From Pseudonocardia sp. (GTDB taxonomy: Bacteria; Actinomycetota; Actinomycetes; Mycobacteriales; Pseudonocardiaceae), in contig NZ_JAJCYB010000056.1 in NCBI RefSeq assembly GCF_029263155.1, positions 1-64,000 on the forward strand: a stretch of DNA of 64,000 nt, written 5' to 3'. Positions 25,248-33,770 of the stretch are shown here, piece by piece. The notes below the pieces were generated by a model. It searched no databases, had not been told where the DNA came from, and was given only the letters and a program-made list of their open reading frames with translations. Position numbers and translations under genes: made by a program. The stretch's first letter is position 1. Each line of letters opens with the position of its first letter.

Positions 25248-26120
25248 ATGAACACGGCGGTGCGAGCGATCGGCCACGCCGTGGCACTCGCGCTGGTCTT
25301 CGGCGCCGCCTGGGGCGTCGGTACGGCCGTCGGCGATCCGGAGCCGATCCCCGCGGTCGCCCCGCCCGCCCACCGCGGGGACCACGAGCACGGCCCGCCG
25401 GTCGCCGCCTCCGACGGGCTCTCCGCGACCGCGGCGGGCTACACGCTCGTGCCGCGGGAGGACACCCTGGCTCCCGGCGTGCCCGCGGAGTTCGCCGTCA
25501 CCGTCACCGGCCCGGACGGCCGCCCGGTCACCGGCTTCGACGTCGTGCACGGCCGGGCGCTGCACCTGGTCGTCGTGCGGCGTGACGCCGTCGGGTTCCA
25601 GCACCTGGACCCCGTCATGGGACCCGACGGCACCTGGCGGGCGCCGCTGCTGCTCCCGGCCGGGGGTGTCTACCGCGTCTACGCCGACTTCGTGCCCACC
25701 GGGGGACCGGCCCTGACGCTGGGCACCGACCTGTTCGCCCCCGGCGACTTCACCCCGATCCCGCTGCCACCCACGCGGGTCGCCCGGGTCGAGGGCTACC
25801 AGGTCCGGCTCGACGGCGAGCTGGTACCGGGCACCGACGCACCCGTGTTCGCCACCGTCAGCCGGGACGGGGTGGCCGTCACCGACCTGGAGCCGCACCT
25901 CGGCGCGTTCGGGCAGCTGATCGCGCTGCGCCGCAGCGATCTCGCCTACCTGCGCATACGACCCGCCGCACCGGCGCCTGCCGCTACCGACCGGTCCGGC
26001 CCCGGCATCGCCTTCACCGCGCGGGTCCCCTCGGCCGGCGGGTACCGGCTGTTCCTCGAGTTCCGCCACGGCGGCGTGGTCCGGACCGCCGAGTTCACCG
26101 TCGACACCCCGGCGGGCTGA
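25248..26120 (+). CDS. Secreted protein of the type found beside copper P-type ATPases
   Basis: 290 aa with an N-terminal signal or anchor (AVALALVFGAAWGVGTAVG), a His-rich spot HRGDHEHG, then two beta-rich repeats. VVHGRALHLVVVRRDAVGFQHLDPVM and GGYRLFLEFRHGG are characteristic of a secreted family that I recall next to heavy-metal P-type ATPase genes in actinobacteria. Probably acts outside the membrane in copper handling; no catalytic motif seen. ATG at 25248. The next reading frame, a P-type ATPase relic, begins in the same frame directly after this stop codon. Confidence 0.65.
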   Translation: MNTAVRAIGHAVALALVFGAAWGVGTAVGDPEPIPAVAPPAHRGDHEHGPPVAASDGLSATAAGYTLVPREDTLAPGVPAEFAVTVTGPDGRPVTGFDVVHGRALHLVVVRRDAVGFQHLDPVMGPDGTWRAPLLLPAGGVYRVYADFVPTGGPALTLGTDLFAPGDFTPIPLPPTRVARVEGYQVRLDGELVPGTDAPVFATVSRDGVAVTDLEPHLGAFGQLIALRRSDLAYLRIRPAAPAPAATDRSGPGIAFTARVPSAGGYRLFLEFRHGGVVRTAEFTVDTPAG

Positions 26121-26174
26121 GTCGCGGCCACCCGGTTCCCGGCGGCGCTGCCCGCCCTCGCGCTCGCGGCTCCG

Positions 26175-27785
26175 GTGGTCGCGCTGTCGTGCGTGCCGTC
26201 GTGGCAGTTCCGGCACTGGCAGTGGATCGCGCTGGCGCTCGCCGCGCCGCTCGTCGGGTGGGCGGTGCGGCGCGCACCGGCGGGGCCCCTCGGCGTCCTC
26301 GCCGTGGCGGGGCCGGTCGCCGCCCTGGGCTGGTCGGTGTACCTCCTGCTGCTCGGCGGGGCGGGGGCCCCCGGGAGCACCTGGTCGCCCGCCGACGGCG
26401 CCCCCCTGGCCACCGCCGCCGGGCTCGCGACGCTCGCGCTGCTGGCCGGCGACACCCGCCGTCCGGTCGCCACCTGCGGGCGTGGCGCCCCGGGACCCGC
26501 CCCGCCCCGCGCCGACGCGACGCGGACGGCCGAGGTGTCGGCCGCGCTCGTCGCCGGTGCCACGACGGCCGCGCTCGGCTTCGGGCTGGGCCGCGGCACC
26601 GGCCCGGCGGCCGTCGCCGCCGCCGTCGCGGTGCTCGCCGCAGGTTCTCCGGTCGCGCTGCTGCTGGCCCCGGGGCGCCCCCGCCGGCTGGACGCCGTGG
26701 TCGTCCCGCAGGCCCTGCTGACCACGGGGGAGCTGGAGGTCCGGGCCGTGCACCCGCACGGCGGGGCCGACGAGGCGACGGTGCGGCGGTTCGCCGCCGC
26801 CCTCCACGCCGCCGCCCTCCACGCCGCCCTCGACGCGACCGGGACGACCGGCGCGACCCCGCCCGGCACCGTGCCGCCGGACACCGGGTCGGACGGCACC
26901 ACCCCACCCGGCGCCGAGCCGCCGGGCACCGAGCCGCCCGACACGACTCCACCCGACACCGGTCCGCCCGGCGGCACTCCACCCGGCGGCGGGCCACCCG
27001 ACACCGAGCCACCCGACACCACCCCGCCCGACACCGGGCCGCCCGACACCACTCCACCCGGCACCGGGCCGCCCAACACCGGTCCGCCCGACACCACTCC
27101 ACCCGGCACCACTCCGCCCGAGAGCGGGCCGCCCGGTACCGAGCCGACCGACGCGGGGCCCGGCGCCGTGCTCGGCCGCGCCGTGGTCGCCGCGGCGACC
27201 GGACCGCTGCCGGGGGTGTCGGATCTCGACGGCCACCCCGACACCGGGCTGCGCGGCGTCGTGTCCGAGCTGCACGCGGACCGGGTACTGGCCCACGCCG
27301 TCCTCGTCGGACCACCGACCTGGCTGGCCGAGCACGGGGTGGCCGGGCCGGACGGGACCGGCGACCTGGCCATCGCCTGGGACGGCGTCGCGCGCGGGCG
27401 GCTGGAGATCGTCGCGACAACCCGCCCCGGTGTGACGGGGACGACCGCCGCGCTGCGCCGCCGCGGCGGCGACGTCGTGGTGGCGGGCCCCGATCCCGAC
27501 CGCGCGGTCGATCGCCTGCGTGCGGCGGGCCGGGCGGCCGCCCTCGCCGCCACCCCGGACCGGGACCTCGATGCGGTCGCCCACGAGGTGCGGCGGCAGC
27601 ACCGGGGAGCACGGCTGCGGCAGGTGTGCCGGGCCGTGGCGGCGGCGGCGGTGGTGGGTGGGGCGGCGGCGGCACTCGTCGGGCTGCTGAACCCGGGGAC
27701 CGCACCGGTCGTGCCCGTGGCCTCGACGGTGCTCGTCCTCGCGACGAGGCCGCGTCGCCACCACCCGTTCGGGGCTACCGCCTAG
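26175..27785 (+). CDS. Degenerate P1B-type ATPase-like membrane protein
   Basis: 536 codons, open throughout. Segments align in order with copper P1B-ATPases: SCVPSWQFRHWQWIALALAA (first helices), VAVLAAGSPVALLLAPG where CPC should be, AVVVPQALLTTGELEV where DKTGTLTTG should be, HAVLVGPPTWLAEHGV in the N-domain, and two terminal helices. Missing: HMA domain, actuator domain with TGE, the CPC cysteines, the phosphorylated Asp, the HP motif and GDG. A Pro/Thr/Gly-rich repeat fills residues about 226-324. ATPase-like sequence continues upstream of the GTG to the previous stop, suggesting 5' truncation. Either a decaying pseudogene or a repurposed membrane protein; transport is not credible. Confidence 0.6.
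   Translation: MVALSCVPSWQFRHWQWIALALAAPLVGWAVRRAPAGPLGVLAVAGPVAALGWSVYLLLLGGAGAPGSTWSPADGAPLATAAGLATLALLAGDTRRPVATCGRGAPGPAPPRADATRTAEVSAALVAGATTAALGFGLGRGTGPAAVAAAVAVLAAGSPVALLLAPGRPRRLDAVVVPQALLTTGELEVRAVHPHGGADEATVRRFAAALHAAALHAALDATGTTGATPPGTVPPDTGSDGTTPPGAEPPGTEPPDTTPPDTGPPGGTPPGGGPPDTEPPDTTPPDTGPPDTTPPGTGPPNTGPPDTTPPGTTPPESGPPGTEPTDAGPGAVLGRAVVAAATGPLPGVSDLDGHPDTGLRGVVSELHADRVLAHAVLVGPPTWLAEHGVAGPDGTGDLAIAWDGVARGRLEIVATTRPGVTGTTAALRRRGGDVVVAGPDPDRAVDRLRAAGRAAALAATPDRDLDAVAHEVRRQHRGARLRQVCRAVAAAAVVGGAAAALVGLLNPGTAPVVPVASTVLVLATRPRRHHPFGATA
26850..27146. repeat. 15-bp coding minisatellite (PPDTx repeats)
   Basis: About 20 imperfect tandem 15-bp units encoding Pro-Pro-(Asp/Gly)-Thr-x within the degenerate ATPase gene. 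All three frames stay open here because of base composition, so openness is not evidence of coding. Confidence 0.8.
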
Positions 27786-27868
27786 TAAGGTGTGATTTCG
27801 TCCCTGATCGGGGCGCATGAACGGAAGGCCGCGCCGATGCACACATCGCCGATGTTCGACTCAGACAC

Positions 27869-28492
27869 ATGACCGAGGCGACGGCACCCGCCCATCGCGG
27901 GGCCCGCCTCTCCCGCACCGCCCGCCGGGCCCAGCTCCTGGTGGCCGCCCGCGACGTATTCGCAGCCCAGGGGTACCACGCCGCGGCGATGGACGACATC
28001 GCCGAGAAGGCCGGCGTGAGCAAACCGGTGCTCTACCAGCACTTCCCCGGCAAGATGGAGCTCTACCGGGCGTTGCTGACCACCTACGCCGACGAGCTCG
28101 TCGACCGGGTCCGCGCCGCCATGGCCCACCCCGGCGACAACCACGAGCGTGCGCAGGCCGCCGTCGCCGCGTACTTCGACTTCGTCGCCGACGAGGGCAG
28201 CTCCTACCGGTTGATCTTCGAGTCCGACCTGCGGGGGGAGCCCGAGGCCGCCGCTGTCGTCGATGCCGCACTGCGCCGGTGCATCGACATGGTCGCCGAG
28301 GCCGTCACCACCGACGCCGGTCTGGACACCCCCCGCGCCCGGCTGCTCGCCGTGGGGCTCGTGGGGCTGAGCCAGGTCACCGCCCAGTACTGGCTCGACT
28401 CGGGCAAGACGGTGCCGCGCGACGAGGCGGTGGCCCTGATGTCGGGACTGGCCTGGCGCGGCCTGGCCGGATTCCCCCTCATCCACGGCTGA
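27869..28492 (+). CDS. TetR family regulator, Rv3208-like
   Basis: 207 aa. N-terminal helix-turn-helix (MDDIAEKAGVSKPVLYQHF, about 45-65) and an all-helical ligand domain. In M. tuberculosis a TetR gene (Rv3208) precedes TB9.4 in this conserved block (recalled); this one is the likelier equivalent of the two TetR genes here. No GTTACC palindrome lies upstream, unlike the other TetR gene. A TAAGGT hexamer at 27785 could be a -10 box. Targets unknown. Confidence 0.85.
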   Translation: MTEATAPAHRGARLSRTARRAQLLVAARDVFAAQGYHAAAMDDIAEKAGVSKPVLYQHFPGKMELYRALLTTYADELVDRVRAAMAHPGDNHERAQAAVAAYFDFVADEGSSYRLIFESDLRGEPEAAAVVDAALRRCIDMVAEAVTTDAGLDTPRARLLAVGLVGLSQVTAQYWLDSGKTVPRDEAVALMSGLAWRGLAGFPLIHG

Positions 28493-28550
28493 GCCCGGTG
28501 CCGGTTCGGTCCGGTTTGTCGCGGTGGCCGGGTCCGGTCATGCTGGCCCG

Positions 28551-29423
28551 GTGAGCGGACGCGGCACGGACGGGACAGCGGGCGCGGGGTCCGCGGCCGG
28601 CGGCGAGGAGCCGGCCCCGACGGTGCGACCCACCGCCGGTCGCCTGGTCGCCGCGGCGCTGGTGACGGCCTCCGCGGTCCCGCTCTTCGGCCTGCAGGAA
28701 CGGCCGATCGGGTACGCCGTGCTGGTCGCCGGGCTGGTCGTCGCCGCCGCGGTGGACCGCGCGCTGCTGCGGCACCTGCTGCTCATCGCGGCCGGCCTGG
28801 TGGTCATCAGCACGATGTCGCTGGAGGCGGACCTCAGCGACGGCGGGATGGCCCGATTCGCCGTCACCCTGACCGCCGCGGTCGCCCTGCCCTACGCCGT
28901 CTCCCGCTGGGTGTACCGGGAGGACGTGATCAGGTTCCCGATCGGCACCGGGAACCGGTGGAGCCGGTTCGAGTTCGGCTACCTCGCCCTGGTCGTCGTC
29001 GGCGGGTACCTGATCCTGCCCGTGTACTTCCTGGGCTCGGGCGCGTACCTGAACTGGCCGGAGATCACCGGGACCGACGAGATCGTCCGGCTGTTCATCG
29101 GGGTCAACGGGGTCGGGCTGTGGGACGAGCTGTTCTTCGTCTGCACCGTCTTCGCCCTGCTGCGCAGGCACTTCCCGTTCTGGCAGGCGAACCTGCTGCA
29201 GGCCGTGGTGTTCGTGTCGTTCCTCTGGGAGCTGGGATACCGCGGGTGGGGCCCGCTGCTGACGGTGCCGTTCGCGTTGCTGCAGGGCTACATCTTCGCG
29301 CGCACCCGCTCGCTGCCCTACGTGGTCACCGTCCACCTGACCTTCGACCTGATCATCTTCGGCATCCTGGTGCACGCCTACAACCCCGCGTTGGCGGACG
29401 TCTTCATCACCGATCCGCGCTAG
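28551..29423 (+). CDS. CPBP-like intramembrane protein, glutamate motif altered
   Basis: About 290 aa with eight or so hydrophobic segments. The C-terminal half resembles the CPBP (Abi/CAAX protease) fold: GLWDELFFVCTVFALLRR in place of EExxxR, VVFVSFLWELGYRG, and VVTVHLTFDLI with the His. The first Glu is Asp here and the Arg spacing differs, so protease activity is uncertain. GTG at 28551 is a guess (no clear ribosome site; GTG at 28524 is in frame). Stands alone after the TetR gene. Confidence 0.65.
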   Translation: MSGRGTDGTAGAGSAAGGEEPAPTVRPTAGRLVAAALVTASAVPLFGLQERPIGYAVLVAGLVVAAAVDRALLRHLLLIAAGLVVISTMSLEADLSDGGMARFAVTLTAAVALPYAVSRWVYREDVIRFPIGTGNRWSRFEFGYLALVVVGGYLILPVYFLGSGAYLNWPEITGTDEIVRLFIGVNGVGLWDELFFVCTVFALLRRHFPFWQANLLQAVVFVSFLWELGYRGWGPLLTVPFALLQGYIFARTRSLPYVVTVHLTFDLIIFGILVHAYNPALADVFITDPR

Positions 29424-29469
29424 TGCCCGCCCGGCGCCGCCCGAGGAGCCGCGGCGGCGCCGGGGAGGT

Positions 29470-30351
29470 TCAGCAGGCCCGCCGGTCGGACCGCGCCGCA
29501 CCCCGGACCAGCGCGCCCAGCCGGCCCGACACCGCGGCCACCCGCTCCAGCGGCACCATGTGTCCCACGTCGGGGAACACCGTCAGCTCGGCCGAGGGCA
29601 GGGCCCGGGCGATGCGGCGCGACGCGGGCACCGGGGTGAGCCGGTCGCGCGACCCGGCCAGCACGACGGTCGGGATCGCGGCGAACGCGGCCAGCGCGGC
29701 GTCCCGCTCGTGCGCGGCCAGCGTCGGGCGGAATCCCGAGAGCGTCTGCGGGCGGCAGGCGGCGAACGACGTCGCGGTGATCCGGACGGCCTCCGCATCG
29801 GCTCCGGGACCCAGCAGCAACCAGCGCGACGCCGGCGTCAGCACCCGCGGGCTGCCCAGCCGAGTGGCCCGCGTCGTCGCCAGCGTGCCGAACAGGCGCT
29901 CCTCGGCCCGCCGGATCAGCGGCGCGGTCGCCGCCGGCAGGCCGAAGGTCGTGCTCGCGAGCCCACCCGCCGCGGTGGCGACGAGGCCGATCCCGGCCGC
30001 CCGCGCCACGACGTCGGGGTGCCGCTCGGCCAGCGCCATCAGCGTCATGCCGCCCATCGAGTGCCCGGCCAGTACCAGCGGGCCGGTCGGGGCGACGTCG
30101 GCGACGAGCTCGGCGAGGTCGTCGGCGAGGCGTTCGAGTGTCATCGAGGCGGGGTCGGCCGCTCCGGAGCGTCCGTGGCCGCGGTGGTCGTAGCGCACGA
30201 CCCGGGCGGCGGGCCCGGCCAGCGCCCGCGACACCGGCGCCCACGTGGACGAGTCCAGCGTCCAACCGTGGGCGAGCACGACGGTGACCGGCGCCGTCCG
30301 CGGCCCGTCCACCTCGACGTGGAGGGCGACCCCGTCAGCGGTTCTCGTCAT
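29470..30351 (-). CDS. Alpha/beta hydrolase
   Basis: 293-aa serine hydrolase: HGWTLDSSTW near residue 30, GHSMGGMTLM near residue 97, VVLAGSRDRLTPV near residue 230, and His in PDVGHMVPLE near residue 262. ATG at 30351 overlaps the stop of diiron oxygenase 2 by 4 bp, so the two are translationally coupled and probably act in one pathway under the same TetR operator. Substrate unknown. Confidence 0.88.
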   Translation of the reverse strand: MTRTADGVALHVEVDGPRTAPVTVVLAHGWTLDSSTWAPVSRALAGPAARVVRYDHRGHGRSGAADPASMTLERLADDLAELVADVAPTGPLVLAGHSMGGMTLMALAERHPDVVARAAGIGLVATAAGGLASTTFGLPAATAPLIRRAEERLFGTLATTRATRLGSPRVLTPASRWLLLGPGADAEAVRITATSFAACRPQTLSGFRPTLAAHERDAALAAFAAIPTVVLAGSRDRLTPVPASRRIARALPSAELTVFPDVGHMVPLERVAAVSGRLGALVRGAARSDRRAC

Positions 30352-31262
30352 CGGATCAGGTGCGCCTTGCGCCACAGGATCTCCGTGGGCCCGCCGACGA
30401 GCTTCTGCTCGCGCAGGAACGGCACCAGCTTGCGGGCCGACCAGCGCAGCATCTCCCGGTGGTGCGGGTTGGCCTGCGCGGCGCGGTACCCCACGGCCGG
30501 GTCGATCCCGACCGAGGCGTACACGTCGCGGTGGATCAGGTTCTTCGCGACGACGTAGGCGATCCGCGCGGTGAGGTAGTTGGCCAGTGCCCGCTCGGCG
30601 GCGTTCGTCCGCGGCATGAGCCGGACCAGCTCCTCGCGGGCGTAGCGGACGTGCCGCGCCTCCTCCGTCACGTGGATCTTGTTGACCATCCGGGTCAGCG
30701 GCTGCACCGTGTCGTCGCGCATCGCCTCGCGCTGGAGCTGGTCGAGGATCTCCTCCACGAACAGCGTGCCCGCGAACATGGCCGGGCCCGACGCCACGGC
30801 CTTGAAGAACCGTCCGAGCTCGTGCACGAGCCGGCGCGGCCGGTAGTCCGGCACGCCGCAGTGGGCGTTCATCTTCGCGAACATGATCGAGTGCCGGCAC
30901 TCGTCGGCGATCTCGGTCAGCGCGTACTGGATGTGCCGGCTGCGCGGATCGCGGTCGTAGGAGTACCGCAGCAACATCTGCATGAGGATCATCTCGAACC
31001 ACAGGCCGATGCGCGCGACGCTGCACAGCTCGTGCACCGAGAGGGTGCGCCGCTGCTCGTCGGTGAGGGTGTCCCACAGCTCGGTGCCGTAGAGCGACAC
31101 CCGGTGCTCGGGCACGCCCCACTTGCCGTCCAGGAGCGGTGCGTCCCACTCGATGTCGATGGCGGGCTCGTAGGAGTGCTCCAGCGACGACCTGAGCAGG
31201 CGCTCGGCCGTGGTCTCCCGGTCCCCCACCGTCCTGGCGGCCTTCGCGAGTCCGGCGGTCAT
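30348..31262 (-). CDS. AurF-like diiron oxygenase, paralog 2
   Basis: 304 aa, same family and metal-ligand pattern as the 24213-25121 gene (GLWFEMILMQ, IADECRHSIMF, IHVTEEARHVRYAREE). ATG at 31262 with AGAGGAG 6 nt upstream. Operators at 31292-31322 overlap its promoter region and the start of the divergent TetR gene. Coupled to a hydrolase gene downstream. Substrate unknown; N-oxygenation of an aryl amine is the only reaction known for characterised relatives. Confidence 0.88.
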   Translation of the reverse strand: MTAGLAKAARTVGDRETTAERLLRSSLEHSYEPAIDIEWDAPLLDGKWGVPEHRVSLYGTELWDTLTDEQRRTLSVHELCSVARIGLWFEMILMQMLLRYSYDRDPRSRHIQYALTEIADECRHSIMFAKMNAHCGVPDYRPRRLVHELGRFFKAVASGPAMFAGTLFVEEILDQLQREAMRDDTVQPLTRMVNKIHVTEEARHVRYAREELVRLMPRTNAAERALANYLTARIAYVVAKNLIHRDVYASVGIDPAVGYRAAQANPHHREMLRWSARKLVPFLREQKLVGGPTEILWRKAHLIR

Positions 31263-31291
31263 GGCACACTCCTCTCGACGGAACGCTTGCT

Positions 31292-31322
31292 GTTACCACT
31301 GGTAACTGTTACCACTGGTACC
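31292..31322. promoter_or_regulatory. Tandem TetR-type operators, divergent oxygenase 2 / TetR promoter
   Basis: Site A 31292-31306 (GTTACC-ACT-GGTAAC) and site B 31308-31322 (GTTACC-ACT-GGTACC), centres 16 bp apart. Site B abuts the TetR start codon at 31323, so autorepression is likely and the TetR mRNA may be leaderless. Confidence 0.78.
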
Positions 31323-32006
31323 GTGCCGCCCGAACAAGCCCCTGTCAAGCCCACCGCCCGCCAGGACCGCCGCTCGCAGCGGCGCGCCGAGATGGTGCAG
31401 GCCGCGATGGACGCGGTCCGCCAGCACGGGCCCGGCGTGTCCGTCGCCGACATCGCCGCGCAGGCCGGGATCACCAAACCCGTCCTCTACCGGCACTTCG
31501 ACGACCGCGCCGACCTGCACCGCGCCGTCGGGCGGGAGGCGGCCGGGCTGCTGATGGCCCGGATCGCTCCGGAGCTGGAACACGATCGCGAGCCGGCCGA
31601 ACACATCCGGGCGATCGTCGACGCGTTCCTCGGCGGCATCGAGGACGAGCCGGAGCTGTGGCGGTTCGTCGTGCACAACCCCGGGGAGCACACCCCGGGG
31701 GCGGAGGTCGTCGACGACGTCCGCCAGACGATCGCCAGCCTGCTCGCCACCCTCATCGGTGAGCGGCTGCGCGCCCTGGAGCTCGACTCGGGCGGCGCGG
31801 AGGCGTGGGCGCTGGGCCTGGTCGGCATGGTGCAGAGCACCGGGGACTGGTGGCTGGAGCGGCGCACGATGAGCCGCGGCGCTCTCACCGACTACCTGAC
31901 GACGTTGATCTGGGGCGGGGTGAGCGCGGTGCTGGGCCGGACCGGGACCGGGACCGACGCACCCCTGACGCTGCTGCGCCGCGCCCAGGGCGGGAGCGAC
32001 CGGTGA
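31323..32006 (+). CDS. TetR family regulator of the diiron-oxygenase regulon
   Basis: 227 aa. HTH in VSVADIAAQAGITKPVLYRHF (split at about 40-60), then an all-helical domain with WRFVVHNPGEHTPG and LVGMVQSTGDWWLERR. GTG at 31323 directly follows operator site B. Divergent from diiron oxygenase 2 and most probably the protein that binds the GTTACC palindromes at all three loci (inference from adjacency). Stop overlaps the DUF4873 start by 4 bp. Confidence 0.88.
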   Translation: MPPEQAPVKPTARQDRRSQRRAEMVQAAMDAVRQHGPGVSVADIAAQAGITKPVLYRHFDDRADLHRAVGREAAGLLMARIAPELEHDREPAEHIRAIVDAFLGGIEDEPELWRFVVHNPGEHTPGAEVVDDVRQTIASLLATLIGERLRALELDSGGAEAWALGLVGMVQSTGDWWLERRTMSRGALTDYLTTLIWGGVSAVLGRTGTGTDAPLTLLRRAQGGSDR

Positions 32007-32326
32007 GCGACCACGACGAGGGCTACGCGGGTCCTGCCACGCTGAGCGTCGACGGCCGCGAGGTGCCGGTGACGGTCCTGCTCGACGCGCGGCACGAGCC
32101 CCAGGACGGGCGGCTGCACTGGTTCGGCCGCCTCACCCTCGACCCCGCCGTGGACGCGGGCGTGCTCGCCGCGCTGTCGTCGTCGACGAGCCGTCTGGAG
32201 CTGTGCACCGACGGCGGCCGCGCACCCGCCCGCCTCGGCGACATCGACCCCTGGGGCCGCTACCGGGTGACCGGCGTCGGGCCACCCCCGTACCCGCTCG
32301 ACGAGCCGGACCTCGACGGGGACTGA
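32003..32326 (+). CDS. DUF4873 domain protein
   Basis: 107 aa. Matches the DUF4873 pattern: EGYAGPATLSVDGREVPVTV, HEPQDGRLHWFGRL, and GRYRVTGVGPPPYPLD at the end. In other actinomycetes the domain is found alone or fused to flavin monooxygenases; function unknown. GTG start overlaps the TetR stop (GTGA), so it is coexpressed with the regulator and may belong to the same oxidative pathway. Confidence 0.75.
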   Translation: MSDHDEGYAGPATLSVDGREVPVTVLLDARHEPQDGRLHWFGRLTLDPAVDAGVLAALSSSTSRLELCTDGGRAPARLGDIDPWGRYRVTGVGPPPYPLDEPDLDGD

Positions 32327-32436
32327 CCACGGCACGGGAGCCACCTTCGCGCGCCGGACGGCGCTTCGCGCGCTGTCGGCAACGCGCGAGGCACCGTTGC
32401 GCGCGCGAGATGTCCCGGCTCGGCGCGGGTCGCAGG

Positions 32437-32661
32437 TCAGCCGATCGCGAAACCGACGCGCCTGCCCTCGTCCGCCGCGATCTCCACGTAGGCGATCTGG
32501 GCGGAACGGATCAGGTACTTGCGGCCCTTGTCGTCCACCAGCCGCAGCAGCTCACCGCCCGCGAGGGCGTCGTCGACCAGCTTCGCGACCTCGTCCGCCG
32601 ACTGGTCGCTGGACACCACGAGCTCGCGCTGGCTCTCCGCGATGCCGATCTTGACCTCCAC
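32437..32661 (-). CDS. DUF3107 protein (TB9.4-like)
   Basis: 74-aa small conserved actinobacterial protein: MEVKIGIAESQRELVV, then YLIRSAQIAYVEI and GRRVGFAIG. Matches TB9.4 (Rv3208A) in length and pattern. Function unknown. Between it and the DUF4873 gene are 110 bp rich in CGCGCG with no recognisable gene. Confidence 0.88.
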   Translation of the reverse strand: MEVKIGIAESQRELVVSSDQSADEVAKLVDDALAGGELLRLVDDKGRKYLIRSAQIAYVEIAADEGRRVGFAIG

Positions 32662-32759
32662 CGGTGGACCTCCTGCTCGAAACGCTGAGTCGAACTGTCA
32701 CGCCCAGGCTAGTCGAGCAGTGGCGGCCGGACCGCCACGGGCGCTGTGCCCACAGCGAA

Positions 32760-33419
32760 CTACAGCCCGAGCTTGGTCATCCGCTTGCCGTGGTTGGACT
32801 GCAGGCGCCGCAGCAGCGCCCCGATGCCGGCGAGGTCCCCGGAGCCGGTGACGATGAACTCGGCCAGTTCGTCGCGCTCGGCCACGATGTGCTGCGCCTG
32901 GGTGACGGCCTCCCCGAGCAGCCGCCGTCCCCACAGGGCCAGCCGGTCGTGCACCTGCCGGTCCGCCGCGCACGCCGCCCGCACCTCGCGCTCGGCGAAG
33001 GCGCTGTGGCCGGTGTCGGCGAGTACGTGGCGCACCAGCTCACCGGTCGGCCCGGACACCCACGCCGCCACCTCGCGATAGAAGTCGGCGGCCAGCCCGT
33101 CGCCGAGGTAGGCCTTGACCAGCGACTCCAGCCAGCTGCGCGGGGCGGTGGAGGCGTGGTAGCCGTTCCACATGGCGACGAAGGGCGCCATCGCGTCCTC
33201 GATGGGCACGCCGATGCCCCGCAGGTGCTCCTCCAGCAACCGGAAGTGCCCGATCTCCGCGGCCGCCATCGACGACAGGGCCGCCCGCCCGCTGAGCGTC
33301 GGCGCGTGCCGCGCGTCCTCGGCGAGCCGGTCGAACGCCGACAGCTCGCCGTAGGCGAGCACCCCGAGCAGGTCGATCGTGGCCCGTCCGGCGGCGGTGC
33401 CGCCGTCGACCGCCGTCAC
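32760..33419 (-). CDS. Ferritin-like protein (Rv3210c-like)
   Basis: About 219 aa, ferritin-like four-helix bundle. Possible metal ligands: Glu in [10 protein letters not shown], Glu/His in [14 protein letters not shown], and Glu/His in [15 protein letters not shown]. Some relatives are annotated MiaE-like tRNA hydroxylases, but the ligand set is not complete enough to claim that. GTG at 33419 (or 33422). Divergent from the DEAD-box helicase, the order I recall in M. tuberculosis. Confidence 0.75.
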   Translation of the reverse strand: MTAVDGGTAAGRATIDLLGVLAYGELSAFDRLAEDARHAPTLSGRAALSSMAAAEIGHFRLLEEHLRGIGVPIEDAMAPFVAMWNGYHASTAPRSWLESLVKAYLGDGLAADFYREVAAWVSGPTGELVRHVLADTGHSAFAEREVRAACAADRQVHDRLALWGRRLLGEAVTQAQHIVAERDELAEFIVTGSGDLAGIGALLRRLQSNHGKRMTKLGL

Positions 33420-33539
33420 CACTGGTCGAACCCGGATCCGCGCATGCGCGCAGCCTAGAGGGACGCGCCACTCGATCGGGGCGGCACACGTCACGCGTCC
33501 GTCCGGCACGCCGGGCTCCCGCCCGTCGCAGCCTGCGGG

Positions 33540-33545
33540 TAGGAT
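33540..33545 (+). promoter_or_regulatory. Predicted -10 box of the DEAD-box helicase gene
   Basis: TAGGAT in the context GGGTAGGATG fits the actinobacterial TAnnnT -10. It implies a 5' leader of about 190-220 nt containing a GGAGCC/GGCTCC hairpin (33692-33710) just before an AGAGAGG ribosome site. Confidence 0.45.
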
Positions 33546-33770
33546 GTCGGCCAGTGCCGCGCCCATGTCGGGTGCGCGCTCCTGCCGCGGTCGCGGCCGC
33601 CGCACCCCCGTGTGCGGCACCGGGCCGCAACGACCTGGTGCGTGCAGCGCCTTGTCGGCTCTCCCGCCCCGCGAACCGCGCGGGCGGTCGAGGAGCCGGC
33701 CCCGGGCTCCTGTGCGCGGAGAGAGGCGATCATCCTGTCCGTCGAGACCGACAACTCCACCCGTGGTGAC

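Noticed and set aside
26189-27820. Alternative plus-strand frame and antisense frames across the PPDT repeat region
   Set aside because: They stay open because the repeat is GC-periodic. Only the 26175 frame shows ordered similarity to P-type ATPases.
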